A stretch of 64,000 nt of DNA from Girardinichthys multiradiatus (GCF_021462225.1 NC_061795.1:7373501-7437500); one strand, 5' to 3'. Counted from the stretch's first letter, positions 20,450 to 32,204 are shown. A program made the numbers and translations. Notes: generated from the sequence alone by a model not told the origin.

Positions 20450-22013
20450 CAGGTCCTTCTCAAAAAATTAGCATATTGTGATAAAGTTCATTATTTTCTA
20501 TAATGTAATGATGAAAATTTAATATTCATATATTTTAGATTCATTGCACACTAACTGAAATATTTCAGGTCCTTTATTGTCTTAATACAGATGATTGTGG
20601 CATACAGCTCATGAAAACCCAAAATTCCTATCTCACAAAATTAGCATATTTCATCCGACCAATAAAAGAAAAGTGTTTTTAATACAAAAAACGTCAACCT
20701 TCAAATAATCATGTACAGTTATGCACTCAATACTTGGTCGGGAATCCTTTTGCAGAAATGACTGCTTCAATGCGGCGTGGCATGGAGGAAATCAGCCTGT
20801 GGCACTGCTGAGGTCTTATGAAGGCCCAGAATGCTTCGATAGCGGCCTTTAGCTCATCCAGAGTGTTGGGTCTTGAGTCTCTCAACGTTCTCTTCACAAT
20901 ATCTCACAGATTCTCTATTGGGTTCAGGTCAGGAGAGTTGGCAGGCCAATTGAGCACAGTGATACCATGGTCAGTAAACCATTTACCAGTGGTTTTGGCA
21001 CTGTGAGCAGGTGCCAGGTCGTGTTGAAAAATGAAATCTTCATCTCCATAAAGCTTTTCAGCAGATGGAAGCATGAAGTGCTCCAAAATCTCCTGATAGC
21101 TAGCTGCATTGACCCTGCCCTTGATAAAACACAGTGGACCAACACCAGTAGCTGACACGGCACCCCAGACCATCACTGACTGTGGGTACTTGACACTGGA
21201 CTTCTGGCATTTTGGCATTTCCTTCTCCCCAGTCTTCCTCCAGACTCTGGCACCTTGATTTCCGAATGACATGCAGAATTTGCTTTCATCCGAAAAAAGT
21301 ACTTTGAACCACTGAGCAACTGTCCAGTGCTGCTTTTCTGTAGCCCAGGTCTGGGGAATGCGGCACCTGTAGCCCATTTCCTGCACACGCCTGTACACGG
21401 TGGCTCTGGATGTTTCTACTCCAGACTCCACTGCTTCCGCAAGTCCCCCAAGGTCTGGAATCGGCCCTTCTCCACAATCTTCCTCAGGGTCCGGTCACCT
21501 CTTCTTGTTGTGCAGCGTTTTCTGCCACACTTTTTCCTTCCCACAGACTTCCCACTGAGGTGGCTTGATACAGCACTCTGGGAACAGCCTATTCGTTCAG
21601 AAATTTCTTTCTGTGTCTTACCCTCTTGCTTGAGGGTGTCAATAGTGGCCTTCTGGACAGCAATCAGGTCGGCAGTCTTACCCATGATTGGGGTTTTGAG
21701 TGATGAACCAGGCTGGGAGTTTTAAAGGCCTCAGGAATCTTTTGCAGGTGTTTAGAGTTAACTCGTTGATTCAGATGATTAGGTTCATAGCTCGTTTACA
21801 GACCCTTTTAATGATATGCTAATTTTGTGAGATAGGAATTTTGGGTTTTCATGAGCTGTATGCCAAAATCATCCGTATTAAGACAATAAAAGTCCTGAAA
21901 TATTTCAGTTAGTGTGCAATGAATCTAAAATATATGAATGTTAAATTTTAATCATTACATTATGGAAAATAATGAACTTTATCACAATATGCTAATTTTT
22001 TGAGAAGGACCTG
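20450..22013 (-). mobile_element. Tc1 family A, copy 3: full length, inactive
   Basis: The 1564-bp element has both long inverted repeats, starting CAGGTCCTTCTC and ending GAGAAGGACCTG. TA dinucleotides flank it at 20448-20449 and 22014-22015. It is the same family as the copy at 4325-5926. Confidence 0.93.
20727..21685 (-). pseudogene. Tc1 transposase, broken (copy 3)
   Basis: It matches the intact 334-aa transposase but has three lesions. There is a frameshift after LRKQW near residue 85, and an in-frame loss of 14 residues (VKPLLNQ...KRL). A Trp-to-TGA stop follows PNPIENL-type sequence, right after the catalytic Glu. The two long frames are 21416-21685 and 20904-21431. Confidence 0.9.
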
Positions 22014-22079
22014 TATGTGATACTCTTAAAAATGTTGGTTTGAGTCAACATATTAAACAGCCAACACACGACATATAAA

Positions 22080-23385
22080 TATTTTGGACTTAATTATTAG
22101 TAAGGATCTGAACATTTCCAAGATCTTCGTAACTGATGTTGCCCTATTTGACCACTTTTCTGTTATCTTTGAAAGTATAATTTCCATTGACTCGATTAGC
22201 CAAAGAAATATTATAGGAAAACACATTTTTAAAGACAGTGCAACTGAAACCTTTAACCAGATTTACTCTTCCATTTCTACTTTGCCATGTAACTCAGTAG
22301 ATGAAGCTGGTAGATAACTTCCTTTCTAAACTTTCAGTCATCATTGATTCCATAGCTCCCATTAAGGTGAAGGTTGTCTCTGGTAAAAAGAAATCTCCGT
22401 GTAAAAATGCTCCCCCGGTTAATAAGTGTAAAAAGGGAGTGTTGAAAAGCTTGAGGTGGCGAAAGACAAAATTTAATGTCCACTAAGACATCTATAAAGC
22501 AAGTCAAGTTTATTTATGCAGCACATTTCAGCAACAAGACAATTCAAAGTGCTTTACATGGTGAAAAATTTACTTTGCCGTGACAAAAAACATAACAAAG
22601 TACATTGCAGTGGCATGATAAAAGAAAGTAAAAAGAAAAAAGTAAAGTTGGACTACAGACTAAAATCAATCAATTTTTATATTTTAGGGCTGAACAAGCC
22701 TCTTGTTGCAAAATCTAATGTTTTAACCCATTCAATAATGCACTTGTTGCTTTTTGGTCCAAATGTTTTCAGAAAATCAAACGATAACGATTCTCCCTGG
22801 GGAGGAGGAAGTTCTTTAGAACCTTTCTGGCTTATTTCACATCTGGGTAATGGGGGAATATTCCTTATAAACTTGTCCACGTCTGAACCAAGAGTCAGAG
22901 CCTTCTCGGTGCTCTGTAACCTTCCCCTAACTATTGATAGGAGAGCCCAGCTCAGCCAAGGTCAGTCGGGGAGGGGTCTTCTGTAGTGAACTGCTATAAT
23001 TTAAAACTTTTAATGTAATTAGCAGGACCTATCAAAGTTTAAAATTTTTACTTTTTTATCATTTTGTTTTTAGGCCTTTGGTTATATTTTGTTTTATTTC
23101 TTTTTTTTTTTTTACTATTAAGCAAATAACACATTCAATCCTTTTAGGCCCACATTTTCTTAACATAAAATTAAAGTTTCCTCCCTGGAGAGGAGGCAAC
23201 ACAGTCTGTTGGGGACAGGTCTTTAACAGTGAACTGTTTGCTATGGTTGACAGGTTAACAAACACTCCTGTGTCTGTAGCATCTGAACTCCATTGTAACA
23301 AGCCCTGCAATGTATTCGCTAACTTCTTTACTGAGAAAATGCAGAAGATTAGAAGAGCAATCTGTACATCAATATAATGTCCAGC
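22080..23385 (+). mobile_element. L2-like LINE fragment, interrupted
   Basis: Frames at 22084-22486 encode the region between endonuclease and RT of an L2-type LINE (MDLIISKDLNISKIFVTDVA; IAPIKVKVVSGKKKSPCKN). The same protein resumes at about 23225-23380 (DRLTNTPVSVASEL, FANFFTEKMQKIRRA). The 730 bp between (22497-23225) are a later insertion. Frame changes make it non-functional. Confidence 0.7.
22497..23225 (-). mobile_element. Insertion: LINE/SINE-type tail plus two retroviral leader/gag-start segments
   Basis: On the reverse strand the left end is a tail resembling AATTGTCTTGTTGCTGAAATGT, then ATAAATAAACTTGAC; a related copy is at 55370-55560. To its right, reverse-strand segments at about 22680-22990 and again at 23100-23225 match the leader and gag-start region of the element at 15330-15600. 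Matching features include a CCTCCTCCCCAGGGAGAA block followed by a 'tggaccaaaaagcaacaagtgcat' type run. Neither carries a usable gag frame. Exact junctions are uncertain. Confidence 0.5.
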
Positions 23386-23419
23386 ACCAATGCTGTCTCC
23401 AACCTAATCAAATTTTGAC

Positions 23420-23610
23420 AAAATGACACAATTCTACCAAAATCAACTGTCCATCTCAGTGTGGTTTGGCTCATCCACAAAACAGGACAGGTCCAGACTG
23501 CAACAAACAATCAGGTCTGCAGAGAGAATCATCAGGGCTGACCTCCTCTCTACCCAGGACTTATATAGGTCTATGGTCAGCAAATCTTTGCAGAAGCAGA
23601 GACACCACTC
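23420..23610 (+). pseudogene. Non-LTR reverse transcriptase C-terminal fragment
   Basis: A frame contains SVWFGSSTKQDRSRLQQTIR followed by SAERIIRADLLSTQDLYRS. This resembles the post-RT region of fish LINEs, where a WFG...QDR...RLQ...A.RII pattern is common. It is a short orphan fragment; the family is not determined. Confidence 0.5.
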
Positions 23611-23785
23611 TCTAGATTGCCCTTAGGTGCGTGAATGAATGTGTGCGTGGTTGTTTGTGTGTTGCCCTGTGATGGACTGGCAACCTGCCTAGGGTGTACC
23701 CTGCCTCCTGCCCATGGACTGCTGGAGATAGGCACCAGCTTCCCCGTGACCCACTATGGAAGAAGCAGTATAGAAAATGACTGAG
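23611..23785 (+). repeat. tRNA-type SINE, 3' part (family S)
   Basis: It matches the 3' two thirds of the SINE at 26069-26378 (attgcccttaggtg...gccctgtgatggactggcaacctg...gcaccagct). The tRNA-like head is absent. Confidence 0.7.
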
Positions 23786-23900
23786 GTTATCTTTGTCTGA
23801 TGTTTAAATGTGTTCGTGATCTGAAACAGTTCAGTGTAACAAATTAGCAAAACAGAAGAAATCTGTAATGAATAAAGTAGTTTTTCACCACTGTATTGAG
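23786..23900. repeat. Tc1-type terminal repeat fragment
   Basis: The sequence ggttatctttgtctgatgtttaaatgtg...aaatctgtaatgaataaagtagtttttcaccactgta resembles the inner-to-outer end of a fish Tc1 family whose terminus reads ttttcacagcactgta. A related piece lies at 30400-30510. Confidence 0.4.
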
Positions 23901-24639
23901 ATCAAACTTGGAATAGGGAATGTTTATACCATTTTCTTTTGTACCACATGGTAGGACCCTGTGAAGTCATAATTTAACTATCATATTGAAGGAAAGGAAT
24001 GATACTCTTCACCATTCTGAATATAACCATGTGTCTCTTGGGTTGTTCCTGAACATCCTAATCAATTTCCTTTCATCTGAAAGTGACAGTATGGGTCATG
24101 TGGTTAAAACTTGGACACAGTTGGATGGTTGAATTTTTACTGATTCTAATGATGTATCGATGTATCAGAAACTTTTTTGGGTGGATAAGTAACATTCTGG
24201 AATTACTTCCCAAAAGACAAAGACATTCTGGTGTAAAAATTTGTGGACTTTGCTTTTGGAGATGTGTTCAGGTCAGTAAATCAGCTAATTTACAGTGCCT
24301 TCATTGACTGCACAACCTTCATTATGCTCATTGTAATTTATGTGACAGACAGTAGTACTGTCTCTGGCATGGAGAGTGTCTGTAAAAGGCGATTTTCAGG
24401 TCTTGTCTTTGATTCTCAATTGTATTTAGGTCAGGACTAGGTTTGGTTGCACTCTTGGAATAATTTTGGTAGGCTGGTCACTACTGCGAAGCTTCACTAC
24501 TGTTTACTGTTTTCTCCATTAGTGGAAAAAATTAATCATACAAACCATCTAAGTGTGAGAGGGCAAATAGTTTTTCACAGCACTAGATTTTGTGTAGCTG
24601 CTGTAAACCTTTTCACCCAGCAGATGGCGCGCTCCCTCC

Positions 24640-25297
24640 ATCTGTCAGCAGCTCTTTGCCAGGCTGCCACCTGAAGCGCATTAACTCCATGCTTGATTGC
24701 ACGCGCCGTGCTCCATTTGCGCGCTCCGTGATGAACGCAGTTGCCTACTCCATCCGGACCGTGTTGTTTCTGTCTCTGCTCAGACCCGGGACTGGCTCTG
24801 TGAGAGCTGAACTTAACCTGAACCCGGCTGGTGTGCCGAAGCCTGGGAGTGTCTCGTGCTGCCTGTGACGTCGCCGCTCCTCATCACAGGGCTGCGAGAG
24901 GCAAGGGAAAGCGCGCCCTTCTGTCATTTATTTGGAGCCAGCGGAACATTTGATGTGAGCATGTGTATTTATGATCAGTGACGACACTGATCTGAGAGCA
25001 GCAAAGTCTGGACTAAGTTGAAATCCTACCTGCAGGTGGTCGAACATCCGCCTCTTGGGGGAATTTACCGAAACTCCGTTAGAATCAGCTTTTAGAACAA
25101 CAGGAGCAGAGGAAGAGAGGACACTTCGGATTTTCCCCCATTGTTATTTTCTATGAATGGCAGCGGTTGTAGAGACACGGCGGGAGAATTAAGGGGAAAA
25201 TGTCCAAGTGATGTGAAAAACTCCTGAACGCTGAAAACATCTGGCTGACTCGGGATACTGAGAGAGGAAACACCTGCTCCCTCTGCTGAGCTCAAAG
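24640..25297 (+). promoter_or_regulatory. GC-rich block with CRE; possible promoter and 5' non-coding exon of grm8
   Basis: This is the only CpG-rich non-repeat block between the baat-like and grm8 exons. It has a CRE-like TGACGTCG at 24866-24873 and several GCGCGC/CGCGCC runs. A donor-like CTCAAAG|GTGGCT sits at 25297/25298, with an alternative CTGCAG|GTGGTC near 25038. Nothing repetitive was recognised inside. No coding frame is convincing. The link to grm8, whose coding exon starts 15 kb downstream on the same strand behind a good acceptor, is inference from position. Confidence 0.35.
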
Positions 25298-25904
25298 GTG
25301 GCTGAACACATTAAACATCTGCAGCAGGAAAGGATGAATGTATTCCAGATCATTTTTAAACATTTACAAACATCTGAGTTTTTTGGATTTTTTTTGCTTC
25401 TCAATATTAAATTTGTTTTAGCGAGTGTGTGATGCCCCTGATATTCAGTAGACATTGCCTGTTTTATGTGCATGCTTCAAATGTATATGGTTAAGTGTGT
25501 CAGGGTTTTATGTTTAAAGATGAAATGATGATAATGCTGCATGTTGTAGAGGAAAGGGTTCTGAATGAAAACCAGTGAAGGAGTTAATTTCCCATCTGCA
25601 GTGTGTAATAGGAGCCCAGTGATTTTATTTGCTTCTCGGGATTTACTGGTGGCAGATAAAGGTTCAGTCAGCAGCTCTGGCATACACAGAAAGTACATTT
25701 CCCAGGGGAACATCACCCTGGGAAATGTGGACACTTGTTATACTAATTAGACAGAAACTGGCAGTTATGATTAAAGAATATACACCATCTGTCTGTTTTT
25801 AAAACTACCAGGACACAGTAAAAAAAACAACAGCAGCTTTTTACTTTGTAATAGAATGACAGAAATCTAGTTGGAGAAGAGCTCTGTGCAATTATACATC
25901 AATG
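25298..25904. other. Unique sequence, no gene; contains a perfect palindrome
   Basis: No coding or repeat similarity was recognised. A perfect 13-bp inverted repeat (acatttcccaggg / ccctgggaaatgt) lies at 25695-25707 and 25716-25728 with an 8-bp spacer. Confidence 0.5.
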
Positions 25905-26068
25905 TGTATATATAGATATATATAGATATAGATATATATATAGATATAGATATCTATATCTATAGATATAGATATAGATATCTATATAGATATAGATATA
26001 TATATATCTATATAGATATAGATATATATATATCTATATAGATATAGATATATATATATCTATATAGA
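25905..26068. repeat. (TATAGA)n / (TA)n microsatellite
   Basis: About 165 bp of interspersed tatatagatatagata units, partly arranged as 34-bp higher-order repeats (gatatagatatatatatatctatata recurs at 25986, 26020 and 26041). It is self-complementary. Confidence 0.95.
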
Positions 26069-26378
26069 TCCTGGGTTTGATTCCCGGCCTGGGGTCTTTC
26101 TGCATGGAGTTTTCATGTTCTCCCTGTGCATGCGTGGGTTCTCACCAGGTACTCCGGCTTCCTCCCACAGTCCAAAAACATGCCTGTTAGGTTAATTTGT
26201 AACTCTAAATTGCCCTTAGGTGTATGAATGAGTGTGTGTATGGTTGTTTGTGTGCTGCCCTGCGATGGACTGGCAACCTGTCCAGAGTGTACCCTGCCTC
26301 TCGCCCATAGACTGCTGGAGATAGGCACCAGCTCCCCTGTGACCCACTATGGAATAAGCGGTAGAAAATGACTGACTG
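26069..26378 (+). repeat. tRNA-derived SINE (family S)
   Basis: It starts within a tRNA-like head carrying a pol III B-box-like GGTTTGATTCC at about 26077. The conserved body follows: gcatggagttttcatgttctcc, cttcctcccacagtccaaaaacatg and gatggactggcaacctgtcc. It ends in gtagaaaatgactgactgac. Partial relatives are at 23611, 41190 and 62135. The A box is lost next to the microsatellite. Confidence 0.75.
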
Positions 26379-26709
26379 ACTATATATATATATGTATATA
26401 TATATGACATTGTACTATAAGGTCCAGTTTGTTGATGGACCCACCATTTCCAGCAATAACAACTTAAACTATTCTGTAAACATCTTTCACAATGTTTAGG
26501 AATGTGTTCATAGATGAAAAAAACAGAATTGCAGCCTTTGCTCTAATTCATCCCACAGGTGTTCAAGAAGGTTGAGGTCAAGATAGTCCAGACCAGTCAA
26601 GTTTCTCCATACTAAACTTTATACACCTGCAGCCATGGAAGTGATTGGAAACCGGAATTCATTGATTTGGTGAGCCAATACGTTTGGTAAAACAGTGCAT
26701 ATGCACTAC

Positions 26710-27190
26710 AGGTCAAAAGTTTTGACCATATTTTCTCATTTAATGATTTTTTTTTTTACATTGTACTGTAGATTCTCATTGAAGGACACAAAACTGTGAA
26801 TGAACACATGAAATTATGCAGCAACAAAATTGTAAAAGGACTTCAAATATGTTTTATACTTCAGATTCCTCAAATAACCACCCTTTGCTTTGACTGAAAT
26901 AATAACCTTTGGCCTTCTGTCAATGGAGCTCTGGGAGGTTATTTTAAGACTCATTGGAAAATGATTTCAGTTGACTACCTCATGAAGCTCATCGAGAGAA
27001 TGCGAGTGCAAAGCAGAAATCAATGCAAAAGGTGGCTATTTTGAGGAATCTAAAATAGAGAAGATGTTTCTAGAGAAGTTAATTTGTAATTTTGTATACT
27101 ACATAATTCCAAATGTGTTCATTCACAGTTTTGATGCCTTCATTAGACTATTTTTCATTGAAACTCAATTCACTAAGTTAAACACATTAT
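26710..27190 (-). mobile_element. Tc1-like element (family D relative), internally deleted and truncated
   Basis: It starts CAGGTCAAAAGTTTTGACC after TA, and includes the 'attctcattgaaggacac...' and '...gttttgatgccttcattag' inner repeats seen in the element at 62703-63965. A few codons of the transposase C-terminus remain. The right terminus is missing. Confidence 0.55.
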
Positions 27191-27926
27191 ATAAATTAAA
27201 TTCCCACAGATGGATGTTTTTAAGCCTTTATATCTGTTTATTATGACAATGTTTTGCTTATAGCTAATGAAATCACAACATTTAACATTAGAATATTACA
27301 TCAGACCAATAAAATAACATTTTCAATACAAAAATGTAGACTAAATGAAAAGTATTTGTAATACCTATCCTAAAGCTTGTTATTTTCGAAAGGTACTTTT
27401 AATCTGACAACCTAGCCTCATATGAACGCACATTCTAATTTACTGGATATGCTCGGCAATCATAAGAAAGGTTTGAATGCTGTAATGCCATTAAAGATTT
27501 TGCAACTGATTATTAAAAAAGATATAATGTCATTTGGGAGGTTGTTGGCAGGACCAAAGAGCAGACAGGAACTTGGGAGCCACATGGTGAGTAGAACGAT
27601 TTAATAAAATCCAAAAACTTACAAAACATGGGACTGGTAGGAAGCAGTTTAACGGGAGATCTCAGTGAGGAACACAGAAAACCAGAGAGAATATATACAG
27701 GGGAAACTGGGCAAAGAAGGCATGAAAAGCAGGTGAGAGAATTCAGAAGAAAATTGGCAGGCACAGGTGGATATAATGAGCTTATTTGCCAAAGTGGCAG
27801 TGCAGAGGGAAGATACCGGGACTATACACATATGCAGAACACAAAATAAAGAAGCAAAAGAGAAATAAAAACATAAGGGAAAATAAACTAGAATACAAAT
27901 GGAATAAACTAAGCACAAAGAATGTA
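27191..27926. other. No gene recognised
   Basis: AT-rich sequence. Frames on both strands at 27513-28039 are low-complexity overlaps. A purine-rich part (27600-27920) has the look of an old dispersed repeat that I cannot name. Confidence 0.35.
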
Positions 27927-29329
27927 CACTGCTCAAAAAATAAAGGGAACACTCTACACACTACAGGCTGATCCAACTTTGATGTAATGTCCTTAAAACA
28001 AGTCAAAATGAGGCTCAGTATTGTGCATGACCTCCACATGCCTGTATGACCTCCCTACAACGCCTGGGCATGCTCCTGAGGATGGTCTCCTGAGGGATCT
28101 CCTCCCAGACCTGGACTAAAGCATCCACCAACTCCTGAACAGTCTGTGGTGCAACGTGACGTTGGTGGATGGAGCGAGACATGATGTCTCAGATGTGCTC
28201 AATCGGATTTAGGTCTGAGGAACGGGCGGGCTAGTCCATAGCTTCAATGTCTTCATCTTGCAGGAACTGCTGACACACTCCAGCCACATGAGATCTAGCA
28301 TTGTCCTGCATTAGGAGGAACCCAGGGCCAACCGCACCAACATATGGTCTCACAAGGGGTCTGAGGATCTCATCTTGGTACCTAATGGCAGTCAGGCTAC
28401 CTCAGGCGAGCACATGGAGGGCCGTGCGGCCCTCCAAAGAAATGCCACCCCACAACATTACTGACCCACTGCCAAACCGGTCATGCTGAAGGATGTTGCG
28501 GGCAGCAGATCGCTCTCCACGGTGTCTCCAGACTCTGTCACGTCTGTCACATGTGTTCAGTGTGAGCCTGCTTTCATCTGTGAAGGGCACAGCGCACCAG
28601 TGGCGAATTTGCCAATCCTGGTGTTCTCTGGCAAATGCCAAGCATCCTGTATGGTGTTGGGCTGTGAGCACAACCCCCATTTGTGGATGTTGGGCCCTCA
28701 TACCATCCTCATGGAGTCGGTTTCTAACCGTTTGTGCAGACACATGCACATTTGTGGCCTGCTGGAGGTCATCTTGCAGGGCTCTGGCAGTGCTCCTCCT
28801 GTTCCTCCTTGCACAAAGTCAGAGGTAGCGGTTCTGCTGCTGGGTTGTTGCCCTCCTACGGCCTCCTCCACGTCTCCTGGTGTACTGGCCTGTCTCCTGG
28901 TAGCGCCTCCAGGCTCTAGACCCTACTCTGACAGACACAGCAAACCTTCTTGCCACAGCTCGCATTGATGTGCCATCCTGGATGAGCTGCACTACCTGAG
29001 CCACTTATGTGGGTTGTAGAGTCTGTCTCATGCTACCACGAGTGTGAAAGCACCACCAACATTCAAAAGTGACCAAAACATCAGCCAGAAAGCATAGGTA
29101 CTGAGAAGTGGTCTGAGGTCCCCACCTGCAGAACCACTCCTTTATTGAGAGTGTCTTGTTAATCTCCAAAGATTTCCCCCTGTTGTCTATTCCATTTGCA
29201 CAACAGCATGTGAAATTGATTGTCAATCAGTGTTGCTTCCTAAGTGGACAATTTGATTTCACAGAAGTTTGATTTACTTGGAGTTATATTGTGTTGTTTA
29301 AGTGTTCCCTTTTATTTTTTTGAGAAGTG
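27927..29329 (-). mobile_element. Tc1-like element, family B, full length
   Basis: The 1403-bp element starts CACTGCTCAAAAAATAAAGG and ends TTTTATTTTTTTGAGAAGTG, with TA at 27925-27926 and 29330-29331. The terminal sequence is that of a widespread fish Tc1 family. Confidence 0.85.
28015..29004 (-). pseudogene. Tc1-like transposase, family B, degraded
   Basis: The reading begins [21 protein letters not shown] (helix-turn-helix). It continues in other frames with [20 protein letters not shown], then [20 protein letters not shown] (first catalytic Asp in FTDES) and [15 protein letters not shown], and ends near RSMPRRCREVIQACGGHAQY. Stops and frame changes, including one after LHVLA, prevent a complete protein. 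Confidence 0.8.
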
Positions 29330-29331
29330 TA

Positions 29332-30370
29332 TAAACAAAGAAACTGATCACAGCAGAGAATAAGGAATGTAATGAGAAGCCAAAATAAGAACCAAAACCT
29401 AACACTTAAGATTATGAAATATAAACAATTAATAGATTAATTATGAGGGAGTTCTAGTGGAGCAGAACACATGACTGCCTCATGGCTCCATTTCTGATCA
29501 TACAATAAAAAACTGCAATACTAATAAATATTGATATTAGCCAAGTTTTTGTATTGGTTCATTCCTAGTTTATACAATATAACTCATATTGTACTCAGTC
29601 CCCATATTCATTCATCATGCCATCTTGCCACTATGCAATGAAGGTTTTACTTGGTTCTTACTCCTCAGACTGTTCTGGTTCTGAAGGGTACAATATATTA
29701 AATATCAAGCAGAGAAATTTGGAAGTTGACAATAACTCAGCAGCTTATTCTTTAGCTCTAAAATTGAGGATTGTTGATTAAAAAAAGTTCCGTAGTGTGG
29801 CACAGCTGGCGGTCAGAATGTAGTACTTCAGCACATAGGTCATCTCTTGCAGCCATAAAATGGCTCTGTAACTGACGGAAGTTTAGTGCACTTAAATATT
29901 GTTAGGATCGTTGACAGTCGGCCTCATGTGATAGGCTGGTTGTGGTCACATTATGCACATAAAAGCTGACTACGGAGTGATCGTAGACTGTATGAAAGTA
30001 TAAATGAAAACAGCCCAGTCTGCCCCCTTTATTTTAACGAGTCACTAACTTGACTTTGGCAACCTTGGCCAAAAACCCAGCTGGCCCAGCTGCTTAACAA
30101 CTCTGGGCCTGGCTCTCAGTGTGGTCAACTTGAGTCCCAAAGCCTTAGAAAATAACTTTCATCCCTTTCCAGACTGATAGATATCAACAACTTTGTTTCT
30201 CATCTGTTCTTGACTTTGTGGGAATAATGTGTTGCTTTAAGAGATCTGCTTTTTTGCCTACTTCATGTTGTGAGGCAGTGTCTATCTAAGGCATTTATTG
30301 GTTCTACAAGAAAATGTACAAAAATAGATTATCCAAAGTGAAGTCATGATTTATTAAGTAGGCGAGTACG
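29332..30370. other. No gene recognised
   Basis: AT-rich, no long frame, no repeat family recognised. Confidence 0.4.
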
Positions 30371-30510
30371 TTTTTACTGAGGGCCAGTGAAACCTGCTCT
30401 TTGCATTTACTCTGGTTATCTTTGTCTGATGATCTGAACGATTTAAGGATGACAACAAAGCAAAGCCAGTGGAAATCTCTAAGGGGGAGAAATACTTTTC
30501 CCTTTATACA
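30371..30510. repeat. Tc1-type terminal repeat fragment
   Basis: The sequence ttactctggttatctttgtctgatgatctgaacgatttaagg...gggggagaaatacttttccc resembles the end of the Tc1 family also seen at 23786-23900. The element body is absent. Confidence 0.4.
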
Positions 30511-30852
30511 TTTTCTGTATAAAATCTTTAATTGCAAAAACAGCTTAACAGTTTATAATCAATTAAAAAAAGAAGTAGTTTACAGTGTTAAGGTAAACAG
30601 TAGCAAGAAATGTGTAATAGCATACAGTAATTTGAATCAGACTCTTTAAAGGTTTTACATTTCACTGTACAGTCTTCTATAACCATACCTTCCATCTGCC
30701 ATGTCACAGCACTGCAACCTAACAGATGTATAAGAGTGAAACAAAGATGCATAAATGATGTGATTTTGCAGTGTCAGAGAAAAAATGCTTCATATTTTAA
30801 CCTCTAGAATACATATGGCTTGCTGGCAGCTGGAAGGTTGTTATAGTTATTG

Positions 30853-31157
30853 GGTGACAGTGGCTCAGGTGGTTGAAGTCCATCCTGTAACTGGTGGGTT
30901 ACCTGTTCAAACCCTTGCCACGTCAGTCTCAGTCGTTGTGTCCTTGTGCAAGACACTTCACCCGCCCTGCCTGTGGATGGTGGTCAGAGGGCCCGGTGGC
31001 ATCAATTGTATGACAGCCTTGCTTCTGTCAGTCAGCCCCAGGGCAGCTGTGGCTACAATGTAGCTTACCACTGTCAGTTTGTGAATGTGTGTATGAATGG
31101 GTGGATGACTGATTGTAGTGTGAAGCGCTTTGGGGTCCTCGGATTTGTTAAAGTGCT
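30853..31157 (+). repeat. tRNA-derived SINE (family T)
   Basis: An A-box-like AGTGGCTCAGGTGG start and a degenerate B box (acctgttcaaaccc) are followed by the conserved tgtccttgtgcaagacacttcacc core and the tail gtgtgaagcgctttggggtcc. Family-T relatives lie at 31633 and 34068. Its end is cut by an LTR at 31158; the SINE tail may resume after 32204 (gcaggccattta). Confidence 0.7.
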
Positions 31158-32204
31158 GTTGGGCCATTTGTCTACTACTACACCTCCCGGTATTGTCTGC
31201 TACTACACCTCCCAGCATGAATTGCAGTTAACTGGAAGTGGGCATTGGAGCTCTAATGTCACAGTGGGCTATATAAGAACACGTTAGATGCTCCACCATC
31301 GCTTTTTCTCCTGCTAGAAACCGAGACGCGGTTACCACGCAACAGAGGCGCGCATCATTCTGGAGAAGAAACCACATGGTTTTCATTCATTCTCCTCACT
31401 GGCCAAACTCATGAGAAGCTCAACAAGCTAAAGCTTACTGGGATAAGAAGACCAGTAGGTTCTTACCTTACCAATCGAAGCCATGGACCTGACACGCAAC
31501 TCAAAAAAGAGTCGAAGGGCTGCCCATGTGAACGTATTGCTGTCTACTAGTTACATATCCCACATTCCAAGTAAACCAAAAGCTTTGAATTTTGCATGCT
31601 TGATTAGGTGAAAATTATTGAATCCGAATAGCTAAGTGTATGGTAAATGGACTGAATTTATATAGCACCTTTCCAGTCATACAGACCGCTCAAAGCACTT
31701 TACACTAGAGCCACATTCACCCAATCGCACTCACTAACGCTCACACATTCATACACTGATACGCAGATTGGTAAGCAACTTGAGGTTATGAGCCTTGCCC
31801 AGGGGCACATCAACATACAGCAGGAGGAAGCTGGAATCGAACCCACAACCTTCCGATTGCAAGACGACTACTCTTCCTACTGAGCCACAGTCAGGGCTGT
31901 TGAGTTAATAAACGTTCAGTGAGCAAGAGTGATTTATCTGTCAAAAAAAGGTTAGTGGTCCACGCCAATCGGCAGAACAGTTGAGTAAACTGTAACATTT
32001 AGTGTGGTTTTGGTTGGTAATCATCAATTATTAATGATAATTTAAATTAATGTTTTTAATTATTAAGGGCTTTGAGCCCATAATCACAACACTAGAGGAC
32101 ATCTCTGATTTCTATTTGTAAGTAATGATTTTTGGTTAAGAAATTACTTTTCTGAATTATGATTTTTGATTATAATTTTGATAGATAATAATCATAATCC
32201 TTAC
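31158..32204 (+). mobile_element. LTR (family P), with an internal SINE
   Basis: It starts TGTTGGGCC and has a TATA box in GCTATATAAGAACACG at about 31270. It shares long blocks with the LTR at 41458, carries AATAAACGTTC near 31910, and ends ATAATCCTTACA. A reverse-strand SINE (31633-31905) is inserted. No internal retroelement sequence follows, so it is a solo or truncated LTR. No clear target duplication was found. Confidence 0.75.
31633..31905 (-). repeat. tRNA-derived SINE (family T), reverse strand
   Basis: The reverse complement reads GACTGTGGCTCAGTAGGAAGAG (A box), then GGTTCGATTCC (B box), a core with tgatgtgcccctgggcaagg, and a 3' end agcgctatataaattcag-like. It is an inverted partner of the copy at 34068. 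Confidence 0.8.

Noticed and set aside
24590..24868. A 92-codon gene in the GC-rich block
   Set aside because: Frames exist on both strands as expected in GC-rich DNA; no known motif or good start context. A non-coding exon or promoter fits better.
25905..26068. CRISPR-like array
   Set aside because: Units are short TA/GA microsatellite repeats without unique spacers, in a vertebrate genome.
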